Below, one piece after another: positions 36,333 to 44,258 of a stretch of DNA of 64,000 nucleotides. The stretch comes from Mycobacterium celatum. GTDB taxonomy: Bacteria > Actinomycetota > Actinomycetes > Mycobacteriales > Mycobacteriaceae. The stretch lies in assembly GCF_002101595.1 (NCBI RefSeq), contig NZ_LQOM01000048.1, forward strand, positions 1 through 64,000, written 5' to 3'. Below the pieces are notes generated by a model. The model searched no databases. It worked only from the letters and a program-made list of their open reading frames with translations, and was not told where the DNA came from. Position 1 is the first letter of the stretch; each line of letters begins with the position of its first letter. A program made the translations under genes and the position numbers.

Positions 36333-37043
36333 ATGTTCGAGCGATTCACCGATGCGGCACGTCGCGCAGTTGTTCTCGCCCAGGAGGCGGCACGCGAACT
36401 GCAACACGACCACATCGGCACCGAACATTTCCTGCTGGGGTTGCTGGCCCGTCCCGACACGGTGGCTGCACATGCGCTGGCCGCGTTAGGCGTTTCGGCG
36501 GATTCGGTTCGCCGAGCGGTCATCGACCGGGTCGGTGCCGGCACTGAGCAGGCCAGCGGGCACATCCCGTTCACGCCGCGCGGCAAGGGCACGTTGGAGA
36601 ACTCGCTGCGCGAGGCCCTCGCGTTGGATCACCCGTACATCGGGACCGAGCACATCCTGCTCGGATTGCTCGACGCGCCCGACGGGCTTGGCGCGCAAGT
36701 CCTCGCCGAGCGGGTAGGGGACTTGTCGAGGGTCCGCGCGGCCGTCCTCGACGTCCTTCGGGAGGCGCCGCCGGCCGAGCACGGGCCTGCGGAGGAGGGG
36801 CGTCGCGCCATGACCATCCGCGTTGCCGACGACCGGCTCACGCTCGAGGTCACCGACCCGGCGCTGGTCGAGCTGGCCCGCGCTGCCGTCGCCGCGCTTG
36901 GTGACCAGCTCGACGAGCCGGGTGCGATTCCGGGTGAGCTGCCGGCTGCTTTCAGTCTGGTCACGGTGTGGCAAGCGCTGCGCGACAGCCTCAATGACAT
37001 CGTGCGCCGCGCGGCACCCCCGCCGTCGGAAGCCGACGCCTGA
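36333..37043 (+). CDS. Stand-alone ClpC-N-domain (Clp repeat) protein
   Basis: The 236-residue protein carries two Clp N-terminal repeats. The first is MFERFTDAARRAVVLAQEAA, then HIGTEHFLLGLL. The second is LREALALDHPYIGTEHILLG. A C-terminal helical region follows (TIRVADDRLTLEVTDPAL, AFSLVTVWQALRD). The repeats are those that bind substrates and adaptors in ClpC, but there is no AAA+ ATPase module. Stand-alone proteins of this kind may act as adaptors or competitors of the ClpC1 N-domain, possibly in stress (inference). It lies 162 bases upstream of recA, with the recA promoters in between. Confidence 0.85.
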   Translation: MFERFTDAARRAVVLAQEAARELQHDHIGTEHFLLGLLARPDTVAAHALAALGVSADSVRRAVIDRVGAGTEQASGHIPFTPRGKGTLENSLREALALDHPYIGTEHILLGLLDAPDGLGAQVLAERVGDLSRVRAAVLDVLREAPPAEHGPAEEGRRAMTIRVADDRLTLEVTDPALVELARAAVAALGDQLDEPGAIPGELPAAFSLVTVWQALRDSLNDIVRRAAPPPSEADA

Positions 37044-37069
37044 CGCGCATTCGGCGCGCCTCCTTGCTC

Positions 37070-37085
37070 TCGAACACACGTTCGT
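37070..37085. promoter_or_regulatory. LexA SOS box upstream of recA
   Basis: TCGAACACACGTTCGT matches TCGAAC-N4-GTTCGA at 11 of 12 fixed positions. It lies about 120 bases before the recA ATG, as the LexA-controlled P2 promoter box does in M. tuberculosis. Confidence 0.85.
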
Positions 37086-37129
37086 TACTCTGGGGCTTGT
37101 TCGAACGCTGCGACGCTGGTCAGGCCGTC

Positions 37130-37152
37130 TTGTCGGTGCCCTTCTCTAGCGT
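37130..37152 (+). promoter_or_regulatory. recA LexA-independent promoter (RecA-NDp type)
   Basis: TTGTCGGTG at 37130-37138, an 8-base spacer, and TAGCGT at 37147-37152 match the mycobacterial RecA-NDp consensus tTGTCRgtg-N8-TAnnnT exactly. This class of promoter is induced by DNA damage independently of LexA, through PafBC in mycobacteria. It lies 53 bases before the recA start. Confidence 0.8.
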
Positions 37153-37205
37153 CATGGCCAATTGACCGATACCGGTCAACCGAACACCGACTACAGGAGA
37201 AGCAC

Positions 37206-39557
37206 ATGGCACAGGTCCCTGACCGCGAGAAGGCTCTCGAGCTGGCGATGGCTCAGATCGAGAAGAATTATGGCAAAGGTTCGGTGATGCGCCTCGGCGA
37301 CGAGGTACGTCAGCCGATCTCGGTCATCCCGACCGGGTCGATTGCACTGGACGTTGCCCTGGGTCTCGGCGGCCTGCCCCGCGGCCGGATCATCGAGATC
37401 TACGGCCCGGAATCCTCGGGTAAGACCACCGTCGCCCTGCACGCGGTGGCCAATGCCCAGGCCGCCGGTGGCATCGCGGCGTTCATCGACGCCGAGCATG
37501 CGCTGGACCCCGAGTACGCCAAGAAGCTCGGCGTGGACACCGACTCGCTGCTGGTCAGCCAGCCCGACACCGGTGAGCAGGCGTTGGAGATCGCCGACAT
37601 GCTGGTCCGCTCCGGCGCGCTGGACATCCTGGTCATCGACTCGGTGGCCGCACTGGTGCCTCGTGCCGAGATCGAAGGCGAGATGGGCGACAGCCACGTC
37701 GGACTGCAAGCCCGACTGATGAGCCAGGCGCTGCGGAAAATGACTGGCGCGCTGAACAATTCGGGAACTACGGCGATCTTCATCAACCAGCTACGAGAAA
37801 AAATCGGTGTGATGTTCGGCTCGCCCGAAACAACAACGGGCGGAAAGGCTTTGAAGTTCTACGCTTCAGTTCGCCTGGACGTCAGGCGAATTGAGACCCT
37901 CAAGGACGGCACCGACGCGGTCGGTAATCGCACTCGGGTCAAGGTGGTAAAGAACAAGTGCCTCGCCGAAGGCACTCGGATCTTCGATCCTGTCACCGGT
38001 ACGACGCATCGAATCGAAGATGTTGTAGACGGCCGCAAGCAGATCCACGTCGTGTCTGCGGCCAAGGATGGAACGCTGCACGCGCGGCCCGTGGTGTCCT
38101 GGTTCGACCAGGGAACGCAGGATGTGATCGGGTTACGGATCGCCGGTGGCACAACCGTGTGGGCGACACCCGATCACAAGGTGCTGACAGAGTACGGCTG
38201 GCGTCAGGCCGGGGAGCTCCGCAAGGGAGACCGGGTGGCGCAACCGCGGCGTTTCGATGGATTCGGTGACGGTGCGCCAATTTCGGCGGACCATGCACGG
38301 CTGCTCGGCTATCTGATCGGGGATGGCTACGTGGGAGTTAAGACTCCAGTCAACTTCATCAATGTTCAGCAGGCACTCATTGACGACGTGGCGCGAATCG
38401 CTGCGACGCTCGGTTGTGCGGCCCATCCGCAGGGGCGTATATCACTTGCGATCGCTCATCGGCCCGGCGAACGCAACGGTGTCCTAGAGCTTTGTCGGCA
38501 GGCCGGTATCTACGGGAAGCTCGCATGGGAGAAGACAATTCCGAACTGGTTCTTCGAGAAGGATATAGCCGCCGATATCGCTGGGAATCTGCTCTTCGGC
38601 CTGTTCGAAAGTGACGGCTGGGTGAGCTGGGAACAGACCGGAGCGATTCGAGTCGGTTACACGACGACCTCTGAACAGCTTGCGCACCAGATTCATTGGC
38701 TGCTACTGCGGTTCGGAATCGTGAGCACTGTTCGAGATTACGACCCGACTCAGAGGCGGCCTAGCATCGTCAACGGGCGACGAGTCCAGAGCAAGCGCCA
38801 AGTGTTCGAAGTCCGGATCGCAGGTATGGAGAACGTCGCAGCTTTCGCCGAGGCAGTTCCCATGTGGGGGCCGCGTGGTATGGCTCTTACAAAGGCCATT
38901 CCGGAAGCCATGCAGGGACGGCGGCGTGGATCACAGGCGACATATCTGTCGGCGGAGACGGCCGATGCCGTGATCAACTACCTTGGTGAACGCGGTGTAA
39001 CCGCGCAAGAGGCCGCGGCCATGATCGGTGAAGGTGCTGGGGATCCTCGTGGCGGTATGAAGCAGGTCCTCGGTGCCAGCCGTCTCCGCAGGGACCGTGT
39101 GCAGGCGCTCGCGGATGCTTTGGATGACAAGTTTTTGCATGATGTGCTGGCGGAAGAACTCCGGTACTCGGTGATCCGGGAAGTGCTGCCAACGCGGCGA
39201 GTACGGACGTTCGACCTCGAGGTCGAGGAACTCCATAACCTTGTCGCGGAAGGGGTTGTCGTGCACAACTGCTCGCCCCCCTTCAAACAGGCGGAGTTTG
39301 ACATCCTCTATGGGAAGGGCATCAGCCGCGAAGGTTCGCTGATCGACATGGGTGTGGATCAAGGCTTCATCCGAAAGTCCGGCTCCTGGTTCACCTACGA
39401 GGGGGAGCAGCTCGGTCAGGGCAAGGAGAACGCCCGAAACTTCCTGATGGAAAACACCGACGTGGCCCTCGAGATCGAGAAGAAGATCAAGGAAAAGCTC
39501 GGCATTGGCGCCGTGGTTACCGATGACGAAGTCCTGCCCGCCCCCGTCGACTTCTGA
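37206..39557 (+). CDS. recA: RecA recombinase precursor containing an intein
   Basis: The precursor is 783 residues. After removal of the 437-residue intein the mature RecA is 346 residues, about the size of the M. tuberculosis protein. RecA polymerises on single-stranded DNA for strand exchange and triggers LexA self-cleavage. The extein has Walker A GPESSGKT (67-74), Walker B LVIDSVAAL, and the L2-loop region GVMFGSPETTTGG. The extein resumes as SPPFKQAEFDILYG. The ATG follows AGGAGAAGCAC. recX overlaps the 3' end by 35 bases. Control comes from the LexA box and the RecA-NDp promoter upstream. Confidence 0.98.
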   Translation: MAQVPDREKALELAMAQIEKNYGKGSVMRLGDEVRQPISVIPTGSIALDVALGLGGLPRGRIIEIYGPESSGKTTVALHAVANAQAAGGIAAFIDAEHALDPEYAKKLGVDTDSLLVSQPDTGEQALEIADMLVRSGALDILVIDSVAALVPRAEIEGEMGDSHVGLQARLMSQALRKMTGALNNSGTTAIFINQLREKIGVMFGSPETTTGGKALKFYASVRLDVRRIETLKDGTDAVGNRTRVKVVKNKCLAEGTRIFDPVTGTTHRIEDVVDGRKQIHVVSAAKDGTLHARPVVSWFDQGTQDVIGLRIAGGTTVWATPDHKVLTEYGWRQAGELRKGDRVAQPRRFDGFGDGAPISADHARLLGYLIGDGYVGVKTPVNFINVQQALIDDVARIAATLGCAAHPQGRISLAIAHRPGERNGVLELCRQAGIYGKLAWEKTIPNWFFEKDIAADIAGNLLFGLFESDGWVSWEQTGAIRVGYTTTSEQLAHQIHWLLLRFGIVSTVRDYDPTQRRPSIVNGRRVQSKRQVFEVRIAGMENVAAFAEAVPMWGPRGMALTKAIPEAMQGRRRGSQATYLSAETADAVINYLGERGVTAQEAAAMIGEGAGDPRGGMKQVLGASRLRRDRVQALADALDDKFLHDVLAEELRYSVIREVLPTRRVRTFDLEVEELHNLVAEGVVVHNCSPPFKQAEFDILYGKGISREGSLIDMGVDQGFIRKSGSWFTYEGEQLGQGKENARNFLMENTDVALEIEKKIKEKLGIGAVVTDDEVLPAPVDF
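37959..39269 (+). other. RecA intein with LAGLIDADG homing endonuclease
   Basis: The intein occupies residues 252-688 of the precursor: it starts CLAEGTRIFDPVTG and ends VVVHN, with the +1 extein cysteine at 39270 (CSPPFK). The insertion site, after KVVKNK, is the same as in M. tuberculosis RecA (residue 252). Splicing blocks A, B (TPDHKVL), F and G are intact. The two LAGLIDADG helices are LLGYLIGDG (366-374) and LLFGLFESDGW (462-472). It is 437 residues, three shorter than the M. tuberculosis intein, with the loss just after the first LAGLIDADG motif (DGYVGVKTP). Splicing should be functional; endonuclease activity cannot be judged. Confidence 0.95.
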
Positions 39558-40053
39558 CGGGGCGCCGGCCCGCGAGGAGCAGGCGCGGGCGCTATGCCTG
39601 CGCCTGCTCACCGCGCGGTCGCGCACCCGCGCCGAACTCGAAGGCCAGCTGGCCAAACGCGGATACCCCGACGACGTCAGCGCTCGGGTACTGGACCGGC
39701 TGGCCGCCGTCGGCCTGGTCGACGACGTCGACTTCGCCGAACAATGGGTGCACTCGCGACGGGTAAACGCGGGAAAAGGCAAGCGGGCGTTGGCCGCTGA
39801 GCTCCGCACCAAGGGCGTCGACAATGACGTGATCACCGCGGTGCTCGACGGCATCAAACCCGCCGCCGAGCGGGAGCGGGCCGAGCAGCTGGTGCGGGCC
39901 CGGCTGCGTCGTGAGCAGCTGAACAACGACGACGATGCACGGGTCAGCCGCAGGCTAGTGGCGATGCTGGCGCGCCGTGGTTACGGCCAGAACATGGCCT
40001 ACGACGTGGTGAGCACGGAGTTGGCCGCCGAACGGGAGCGCCGCCGGGTCTAG
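39523..40053 (+). CDS. recX: RecA regulatory protein RecX
   Basis: The 176-residue RecX binds RecA filaments and blocks their growth. It has the three-helix repeats of the family: LCLRLLTARSRTRAELEGQL, VLDRLAAVGLVDDVDFAEQW and RLVAMLARRGYGQNMAYDVV. The ATG at 39523 begins MTKSCPPPSTS, as in M. tuberculosis, and is preferred over the TTG at 39505. It overlaps the end of recA by 35 bases in a different frame, so expression follows recA. Confidence 0.95.
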   Translation: MTKSCPPPSTSDGAPAREEQARALCLRLLTARSRTRAELEGQLAKRGYPDDVSARVLDRLAAVGLVDDVDFAEQWVHSRRVNAGKGKRALAAELRTKGVDNDVITAVLDGIKPAAERERAEQLVRARLRREQLNNDDDARVSRRLVAMLARRGYGQNMAYDVVSTELAAERERRRV

Positions 40054-40091
40054 TTCGGCACTCGTGCTCGAAGACGTTGCTGCACAAACCA

Positions 40092-40355
40092 TCAGCCGAT
40101 GATCGCTGCGACAAAAGATGCATTCGCACAGGTGATCTCGAGAAGAAAGTAGAGCCACACGGGAAACAGTGGCGTAGAAGCATCGACCAAGCGTGACAGG
40201 ATACGTCCCGCTGCCATTCCGGCGAGTGCGGATCCGACGGTCACCAGGACTCCGGGCCGAAGGTGCGCATCGGACAAGGCGACGAGAAGCGCGGTGCCCA
40301 TTGCGATACCGAATCCGCCGTAGACGGCCCTGACCTCGGAGCGGGTCTGGGGCGA
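40092..40355 (-). pseudogene. DUF4345-like membrane protein gene, 5' truncated remnant
   Basis: The minus-strand frame encodes RSEVRAVYGGFGIAMGTALL, GVLVTVGSALAGMAAGRILS and FPVWLYFLLEITCANASFVA: the middle and C-terminal helices of a DUF4345-like membrane protein. A stop (forward 40356-40358) lies directly upstream of the conserved segment, and the first ~40 residues usual for the family are missing. An internal ATG at 40301 could give a 69-residue product, but this is probably non-functional. It abuts a truncated AraC gene head to head, which suggests a deletion that removed both 5' ends. Confidence 0.55.
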
Positions 40356-40368
40356 TCACCCCGCAGAT

Positions 40369-40752
40369 GTGCGCATTTTCGCAGCGATGCAACGACTGCA
40401 AGAGCAGACGAATCCGCCATTCTCCGCGAGCGCGCTCGCCGTGGAAACCGGGCTGTCCGTCTCTCGGTTCCTGCACCTGTTTCGCTTGGAAACGGGGACA
40501 AGTTTCCGCAGATATCGGATGTGGGCGAGGATGCTCCGTGCTGCGTTGTTGTACCTCGAACTTCGAGACCTCACTAGTGCCGCCATGGATGCGGGCTTCG
40601 CTAGTCCGTCGCACTTCACTGACACCTTCCACGACATGTTTGGCTTGACGCCGAGCAAATTGCTGGCGGCCGGGGCGGACGTACGCAGTCTCAACTTGCA
40701 TGCGTCACAAGTGGATTCTTCGCAATCGAACGTCCTCAGGCGCGGCCGATAA
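40369..40752 (+). pseudogene. AraC-family regulator, C-terminal HTH part only
   Basis: The 127-residue frame holds only the double-HTH DNA-binding domain of an AraC protein: SASALAVETGLSVSRFLHLF (first HTH), then DLTSAAMDAGFASPSHFTDT and FHDMFGLTPSKLL (second HTH with the family signature). The N-terminal effector domain is absent. The similar frame begins around 40354, exactly where the divergent DUF4345 remnant ends, so it is best read as a truncated gene. It could in principle still bind DNA without an effector domain, starting at GTG 40369. Confidence 0.6.
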
Positions 40753-40872
40753 GTACTTCGCTGGCCACTTTGTTGGCATCGGTGAAGAACACCCGGGTTG
40801 GTGTCCGCCCGGTCTCCCACGTTGGCTATATATGCTTGCTTGACGCGTACATCACCAGCATGGGAGGTGGTC

Positions 40873-41094
40873 GTGTCGGTGATACAGATCGACCTCGATG
40901 GCGAAGTGCTGGCCGCGGTTATGCGGATCGCTGGCGTGCACAGCAAGGAGGAAGCGGTGAACCTCGCGGTGCGCGACTATGTCGAGCGGTTCCAGCGCAT
41001 CGAGGCGCTGACGCATTCGCGGGAGCACGCGAAGCACTGGGACTACGAGGGCTGGCTCGCGGCGCGCGCCGACGAGAAGTCTGCCCAGACTTGA
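40873..41094 (+). CDS. VapB-type antitoxin, without a partner toxin
   Basis: The 73-residue product begins VSVIQIDLDGEVLAAVMRIA and continues VHSKEEAVNLAVRDYVERFQ. This is the ribbon-helix-helix domain of VapB antitoxins, followed by a tail (HWDYEGWLAARADEK) of the kind that binds a PIN-domain VapC toxin. The GTG at 40873 is chosen for its GGGAGG site; the longer frame to 40798 lacks one. An AT-rich TATATAT lies about 45 bases upstream. No VapC gene follows: 22 bases later the ABC-transporter operon ends on the other strand. The toxin has probably been lost. Confidence 0.75.
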   Translation: MSVIQIDLDGEVLAAVMRIAGVHSKEEAVNLAVRDYVERFQRIEALTHSREHAKHWDYEGWLAARADEKSAQT

Positions 41095-41116
41095 TTCACT
41101 CCGCGGCCTGACCGCT

Positions 41117-42004
41117 CTAGCCTGCCGCCTGCACCACCGGAGCACCCGGCGCACCCTCCGGCTCGATGGTCGCCGCCTCCAGCGGCGGCCGGCGGGTGCG
41201 GCGCAGGCGTTGTTCGATTGCGAATGCGACACCCGACAGTGCCATGTTCACCGCGATCATCAATGCGGCGATAACCACAAGTGCGGGAAGGAAATTGCCG
41301 TATTGCGAGCCCACCACGGTCCCCTGGCGCACCATCTCGACGAACGTGATCTGGTACCCGATCGCGGTGTCCTTGAGGACCACCACCAGTTGCGACACCA
41401 GCACCGGCAGCATCGCAGTGATTGCCTGGGGGAGTAGGACCAGACGCATGGTCTGGGTCCAGCGCAAACCGAGCGCCGCCGCAGCCTCCGACTGGCCGCG
41501 CGGCAGCGTGTTCACCCCGGCGCGCACGGTCTCGGCGATCACCGCGCCGTTGTACAGCGTCAAGCCGGTGACCACGCCGGCGAGCGCCAGTTGCCGGCCC
41601 GGAACGACGTCGTAAGCTGCGTAGCAAAAGTAGGCGAAGATCATCAGGATCAGCACCGGAATGGCGCGGAAGAACTCCACCACGACCGCGCACGGCCACC
41701 GGATCGCCGCGAGCGTCGACAACCGGCCCACGCCGAGCACGACGCCGAGGCCAAGTGCGAGCACGATCGACCAGCCCGCCGCCGTCAGCGTGCCCCGAAC
41801 CCCTGGCAGCACATACGTTTTCCAGAGGTTAGCGGTGAGGAACGGTGTCCACTTCTCGGCGTCGAACTGCCCCTTGGCGTCCAGCCGCGAATACACCAGC
41901 CAAACCAGCAGCGCCCCAACAGCAACCGTGACAGCTGACGCGATCCGGTTGCGGAGCCGTCCGCGCGGGCCGGGTGCATCGAACAGCACCGACGCGCCCG
42001 TCAC
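41117..42004 (-). CDS. gluD: Glutamate/amino-acid ABC transporter permease
   Basis: A 295-residue polar-amino-acid permease with about five or six membrane helices. The permease signature lies in AAAALGLRWTQTMRLVLLPQ. The membrane domain starts at about residue 60 (NLWKTYVLPGVRGTLTAAGW). A proline-rich tail ends at 41117. The GTG at 42004 overlaps the stop of the first permease gene, which shows translational coupling. With the second permease, ATPase and binding protein it forms a glutamate-type uptake system like gluABCD of actinobacteria. A cluster of this kind also follows recX in M. smegmatis. Confidence 0.9.
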   Translation of the reverse strand: MTGASVLFDAPGPRGRLRNRIASAVTVAVGALLVWLVYSRLDAKGQFDAEKWTPFLTANLWKTYVLPGVRGTLTAAGWSIVLALGLGVVLGVGRLSTLAAIRWPCAVVVEFFRAIPVLILMIFAYFCYAAYDVVPGRQLALAGVVTGLTLYNGAVIAETVRAGVNTLPRGQSEAAAALGLRWTQTMRLVLLPQAITAMLPVLVSQLVVVLKDTAIGYQITFVEMVRQGTVVGSQYGNFLPALVVIAALMIAVNMALSGVAFAIEQRLRRTRRPPLEAATIEPEGAPGAPVVQAAG

Positions 42005-42675
42005 CGCCCCACCGCCCACCGTCGGCCCAGCCAACCGAACAGCAGTCCCAGCGGGAGCGTCAGGACGACGAACCCGATCGCGAAGATGGCGCCCACGCTG
42101 ATCAGCGCGGCGGTGTTCTCGATCATCGATTTCATCAGCAGCGCCGCCTCGCCGACCCCGATCGCCGAGGCGATCGTCGTGTTCTTGGTCAATGCGATCA
42201 GCACCGACCCCAGTGGGACGATGACCGCACGAAAAGCCTGTGGCAACAAAATGATTCGCAGATTCTGGCCGAACGTCAACCCCAGCGATCGCGCCGCTTC
42301 GGCCTGGCCCAACGGCACCGCAATAACCCCGGAACGCACCGACTCGCACACGAACGATGCGGTGTACACGGTGAATCCGAGTACCGCCAACCGGAAATTG
42401 CTGTCGTCGATCGACGTCGGCGACGCCGAATCGGCCAGCGTTACACCGAGGGTCTGGGACAGCCCGAACGAGCAGAACAGGATGATCAGCGTCAGCGGGG
42501 TGTTGCGGACCAGGTTGACGTACACAGCGCCGATGCAGTTCAGTACCGGCACCGGCGCGAGCCGCATGGCGGCCAGCGTCGTCCCGAGTATCAGTGCGCC
42601 GACAGCCGACAGCAGACTCAATTCCACAGTGACCCCGAACGCCGTGAAGATCTGCTCGCGATACTCGTTGAACAC
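42001..42675 (-). CDS. gluC: Glutamate/amino-acid ABC transporter permease
   Basis: A 224-residue HisM/GlnP-type permease with about five membrane helices, starting VFNEYREQIFTAFGVTVELS. The signature EAARSLGLTFGQNLRIILLP contacts the ATPase. The GTG at 42675 lies two bases after the stop of the binding-protein gene and is the first usable start. The 3' end overlaps the start of the second permease by four bases. The two permeases are expected to form a heterodimer in the membrane. Confidence 0.9.
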   Translation of the reverse strand: MFNEYREQIFTAFGVTVELSLLSAVGALILGTTLAAMRLAPVPVLNCIGAVYVNLVRNTPLTLIILFCSFGLSQTLGVTLADSASPTSIDDSNFRLAVLGFTVYTASFVCESVRSGVIAVPLGQAEAARSLGLTFGQNLRIILLPQAFRAVIVPLGSVLIALTKNTTIASAIGVGEAALLMKSMIENTAALISVGAIFAIGFVVLTLPLGLLFGWLGRRWAVGR

Positions 42676-42677
42676 GG

Positions 42678-43466
42678 TCAGTACCGATCGACCCTGGGTG
42701 GTTTCGGTATCGCAAGACCGGACGCCCCAAAGTTCTTCTCGAAGGCCGCTTTCCACGACCCGTCGCGCTCCATCTTCTCGATCGCGTCGTCGATCTTGTT
42801 GCGCAGCGCCGTGTTGTCCTTCTTCAACCCGATTCCGTACTTCTCGGTGGAGAACGGCTTCCCGACAAGCTTGAAGGCGCCAGGGTTCTGCGCGGCGTAG
42901 CCGGCCAAGATCACGTCGTCGGTGCTCACCGCGTCGACCGCACCGTTCTTCAGCGCTTCGATGCAGGCCGAATAAGTGTCGTAGCGCTGCAACTGAACAC
43001 CGGGATACCGGTCCCTGATCAGCTGCGCCGCTGTGGAACCCGCGACCGAGCACAGCTTCTTGTTGCGCTGCAGCGACTGTGGACCGGTGATGCCGGCTTC
43101 GCCGGCGCGCACCAGCAAGCTCTGTCCGGCGATCAGATACGGCCCAGCGAAGCTGACCTTTTTCTTGCGAGCATCGGTGATCGAATAGTTGGCGACGACG
43201 TAGTCGACCTGGCCATTGCGGATCAGCATCTCGCGTTGCCTGGCCGGGGCCTCGACCCACACGATGTCGCCCGTCGAGTAGCCGAGTTGGCGAGCGACGT
43301 AGCGCGCCACGTCGACATCGAACCCGCTCATCGTGCCGTCGGGGTTCTTCATCCCCAGCCCGGGCTGGTCGAACTTCACGCCGACGACGATCTTGCCGCC
43401 GTTGCCACCACCGCACCCTGCGGCCAGCGCCACCACCGCGAGCGCAATGACGACAAGCCGCAGCAT
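42678..43466 (-). CDS. gluB: Glutamate-type ABC transporter substrate-binding lipoprotein
   Basis: The 262-residue protein has a lipoprotein signal: a hydrophobic N-terminus and the lipobox LAAGC, with the acylated cysteine at residue 18. The periplasmic-binding-protein fold has GVKFDQPGLGMKNPDGTMSG, FDVDVARYVARQLGY and the second-lobe VDAVSTDDVIL. It is anchored outside the membrane and delivers an amino acid, probably glutamate or glutamine, to the permeases. It ends two bases before the first permease start and begins nine bases after the ATPase gene. Confidence 0.9.
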   Translation of the reverse strand: MLRLVVIALAVVALAAGCGGGNGGKIVVGVKFDQPGLGMKNPDGTMSGFDVDVARYVARQLGYSTGDIVWVEAPARQREMLIRNGQVDYVVANYSITDARKKKVSFAGPYLIAGQSLLVRAGEAGITGPQSLQRNKKLCSVAGSTAAQLIRDRYPGVQLQRYDTYSACIEALKNGAVDAVSTDDVILAGYAAQNPGAFKLVGKPFSTEKYGIGLKKDNTALRNKIDDAIEKMERDGSWKAAFEKNFGASGLAIPKPPRVDRY

Positions 43467-43475
43467 GGTGACCTT

Positions 43476-44222
43476 CTAGTGGTTGAGGATCTTCCCGAGG
43501 AAGTCTCTCGCACGGGTCGTCTGCGGGTGCTCGAAAAAGGCAGCCGGTTCGCCGTCCTCCAGGATCGCCCCGTCCGCCATGAACACGACGCGGTCGGCGG
43601 CGTGCCGCGCAAAACCCATCTCGTGGGTGACGACCAGCATCGTCATACCGTCGGCGGCCAGCGAAGTCATCACTGCCAGCACCTCGCTGATCATCTCCGG
43701 ATCCAGCGCGCTGGTCGGCTCGTCGAACAGCATCACCTTGGGGTTCATCACCAGCGACCGCGCGATCGCCACCCGCTGCTGCTGACCACCCGACAGCTGC
43801 GCGGGGTGCTTGCCGGCCTGGTCGGCCACGCCGACGCGCTCCAGCAGCGCCATCGCAGTGTCGCGGGCCTCGGCCTTGGACAGCTTGCGCACCTTCATCG
43901 GCGCCAGCATCACGTTCTGCAGCACCGTCTTGTGCGCGAACAGGTTGAACGACTGGAACACCATGCCCACCTCGGAGCGCAGCCGGGCCAGCGCGCGACC
44001 TTCGGGGGGCAGCTCGACGCCGTCGATCACGATGGTGCCGGAGTCGACGGTCTCCAGCCGGTTGATGACGCGGCACAGGGTCGACTTGCCGGACCCGGAC
44101 GGCCCCAGCACCACGACCACCTGGCCGCGACCGACGTCGAGGTCGATGTCCGAGAGCACATGCTGACCGCCGAAATACTTGTTGACCCCGCGCAACGAGA
44201 TCATCGGCCCGGTGGCCTCCAT
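43476..44222 (-). CDS. gluA: Glutamate/amino-acid ABC transporter ATP-binding protein
   Basis: A 248-residue ATPase of the polar-amino-acid type. Walker A is GPSGSGKST at 40-48, the Q-loop is VFQSFNLFAHKTVLQN, the signature is LSGGQQQR, Walker B is VMLFDEPTSALDP, and the H-loop is VVTHEMGFARHAADRV. The ATG at 44222 (MEATGPMISLRGV) is preferred over the frame start at 44252; ATG 44204 is possible. It is the first gene of the four-gene transporter operon and is divergent from miaB. Confidence 0.92.
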   Translation of the reverse strand: MEATGPMISLRGVNKYFGGQHVLSDIDLDVGRGQVVVVLGPSGSGKSTLCRVINRLETVDSGTIVIDGVELPPEGRALARLRSEVGMVFQSFNLFAHKTVLQNVMLAPMKVRKLSKAEARDTAMALLERVGVADQAGKHPAQLSGGQQQRVAIARSLVMNPKVMLFDEPTSALDPEMISEVLAVMTSLAADGMTMLVVTHEMGFARHAADRVVFMADGAILEDGEPAAFFEHPQTTRARDFLGKILNH

Positions 44223-44258
44223 GCGCTGTGACCTTACTGGTCGCCGTACCATGGCCCC

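Noticed and set aside
37095..37106. A second LexA-like half (TTCGAAC) near recA
   Set aside because: It lacks the N4-spaced partner half and is probably chance.
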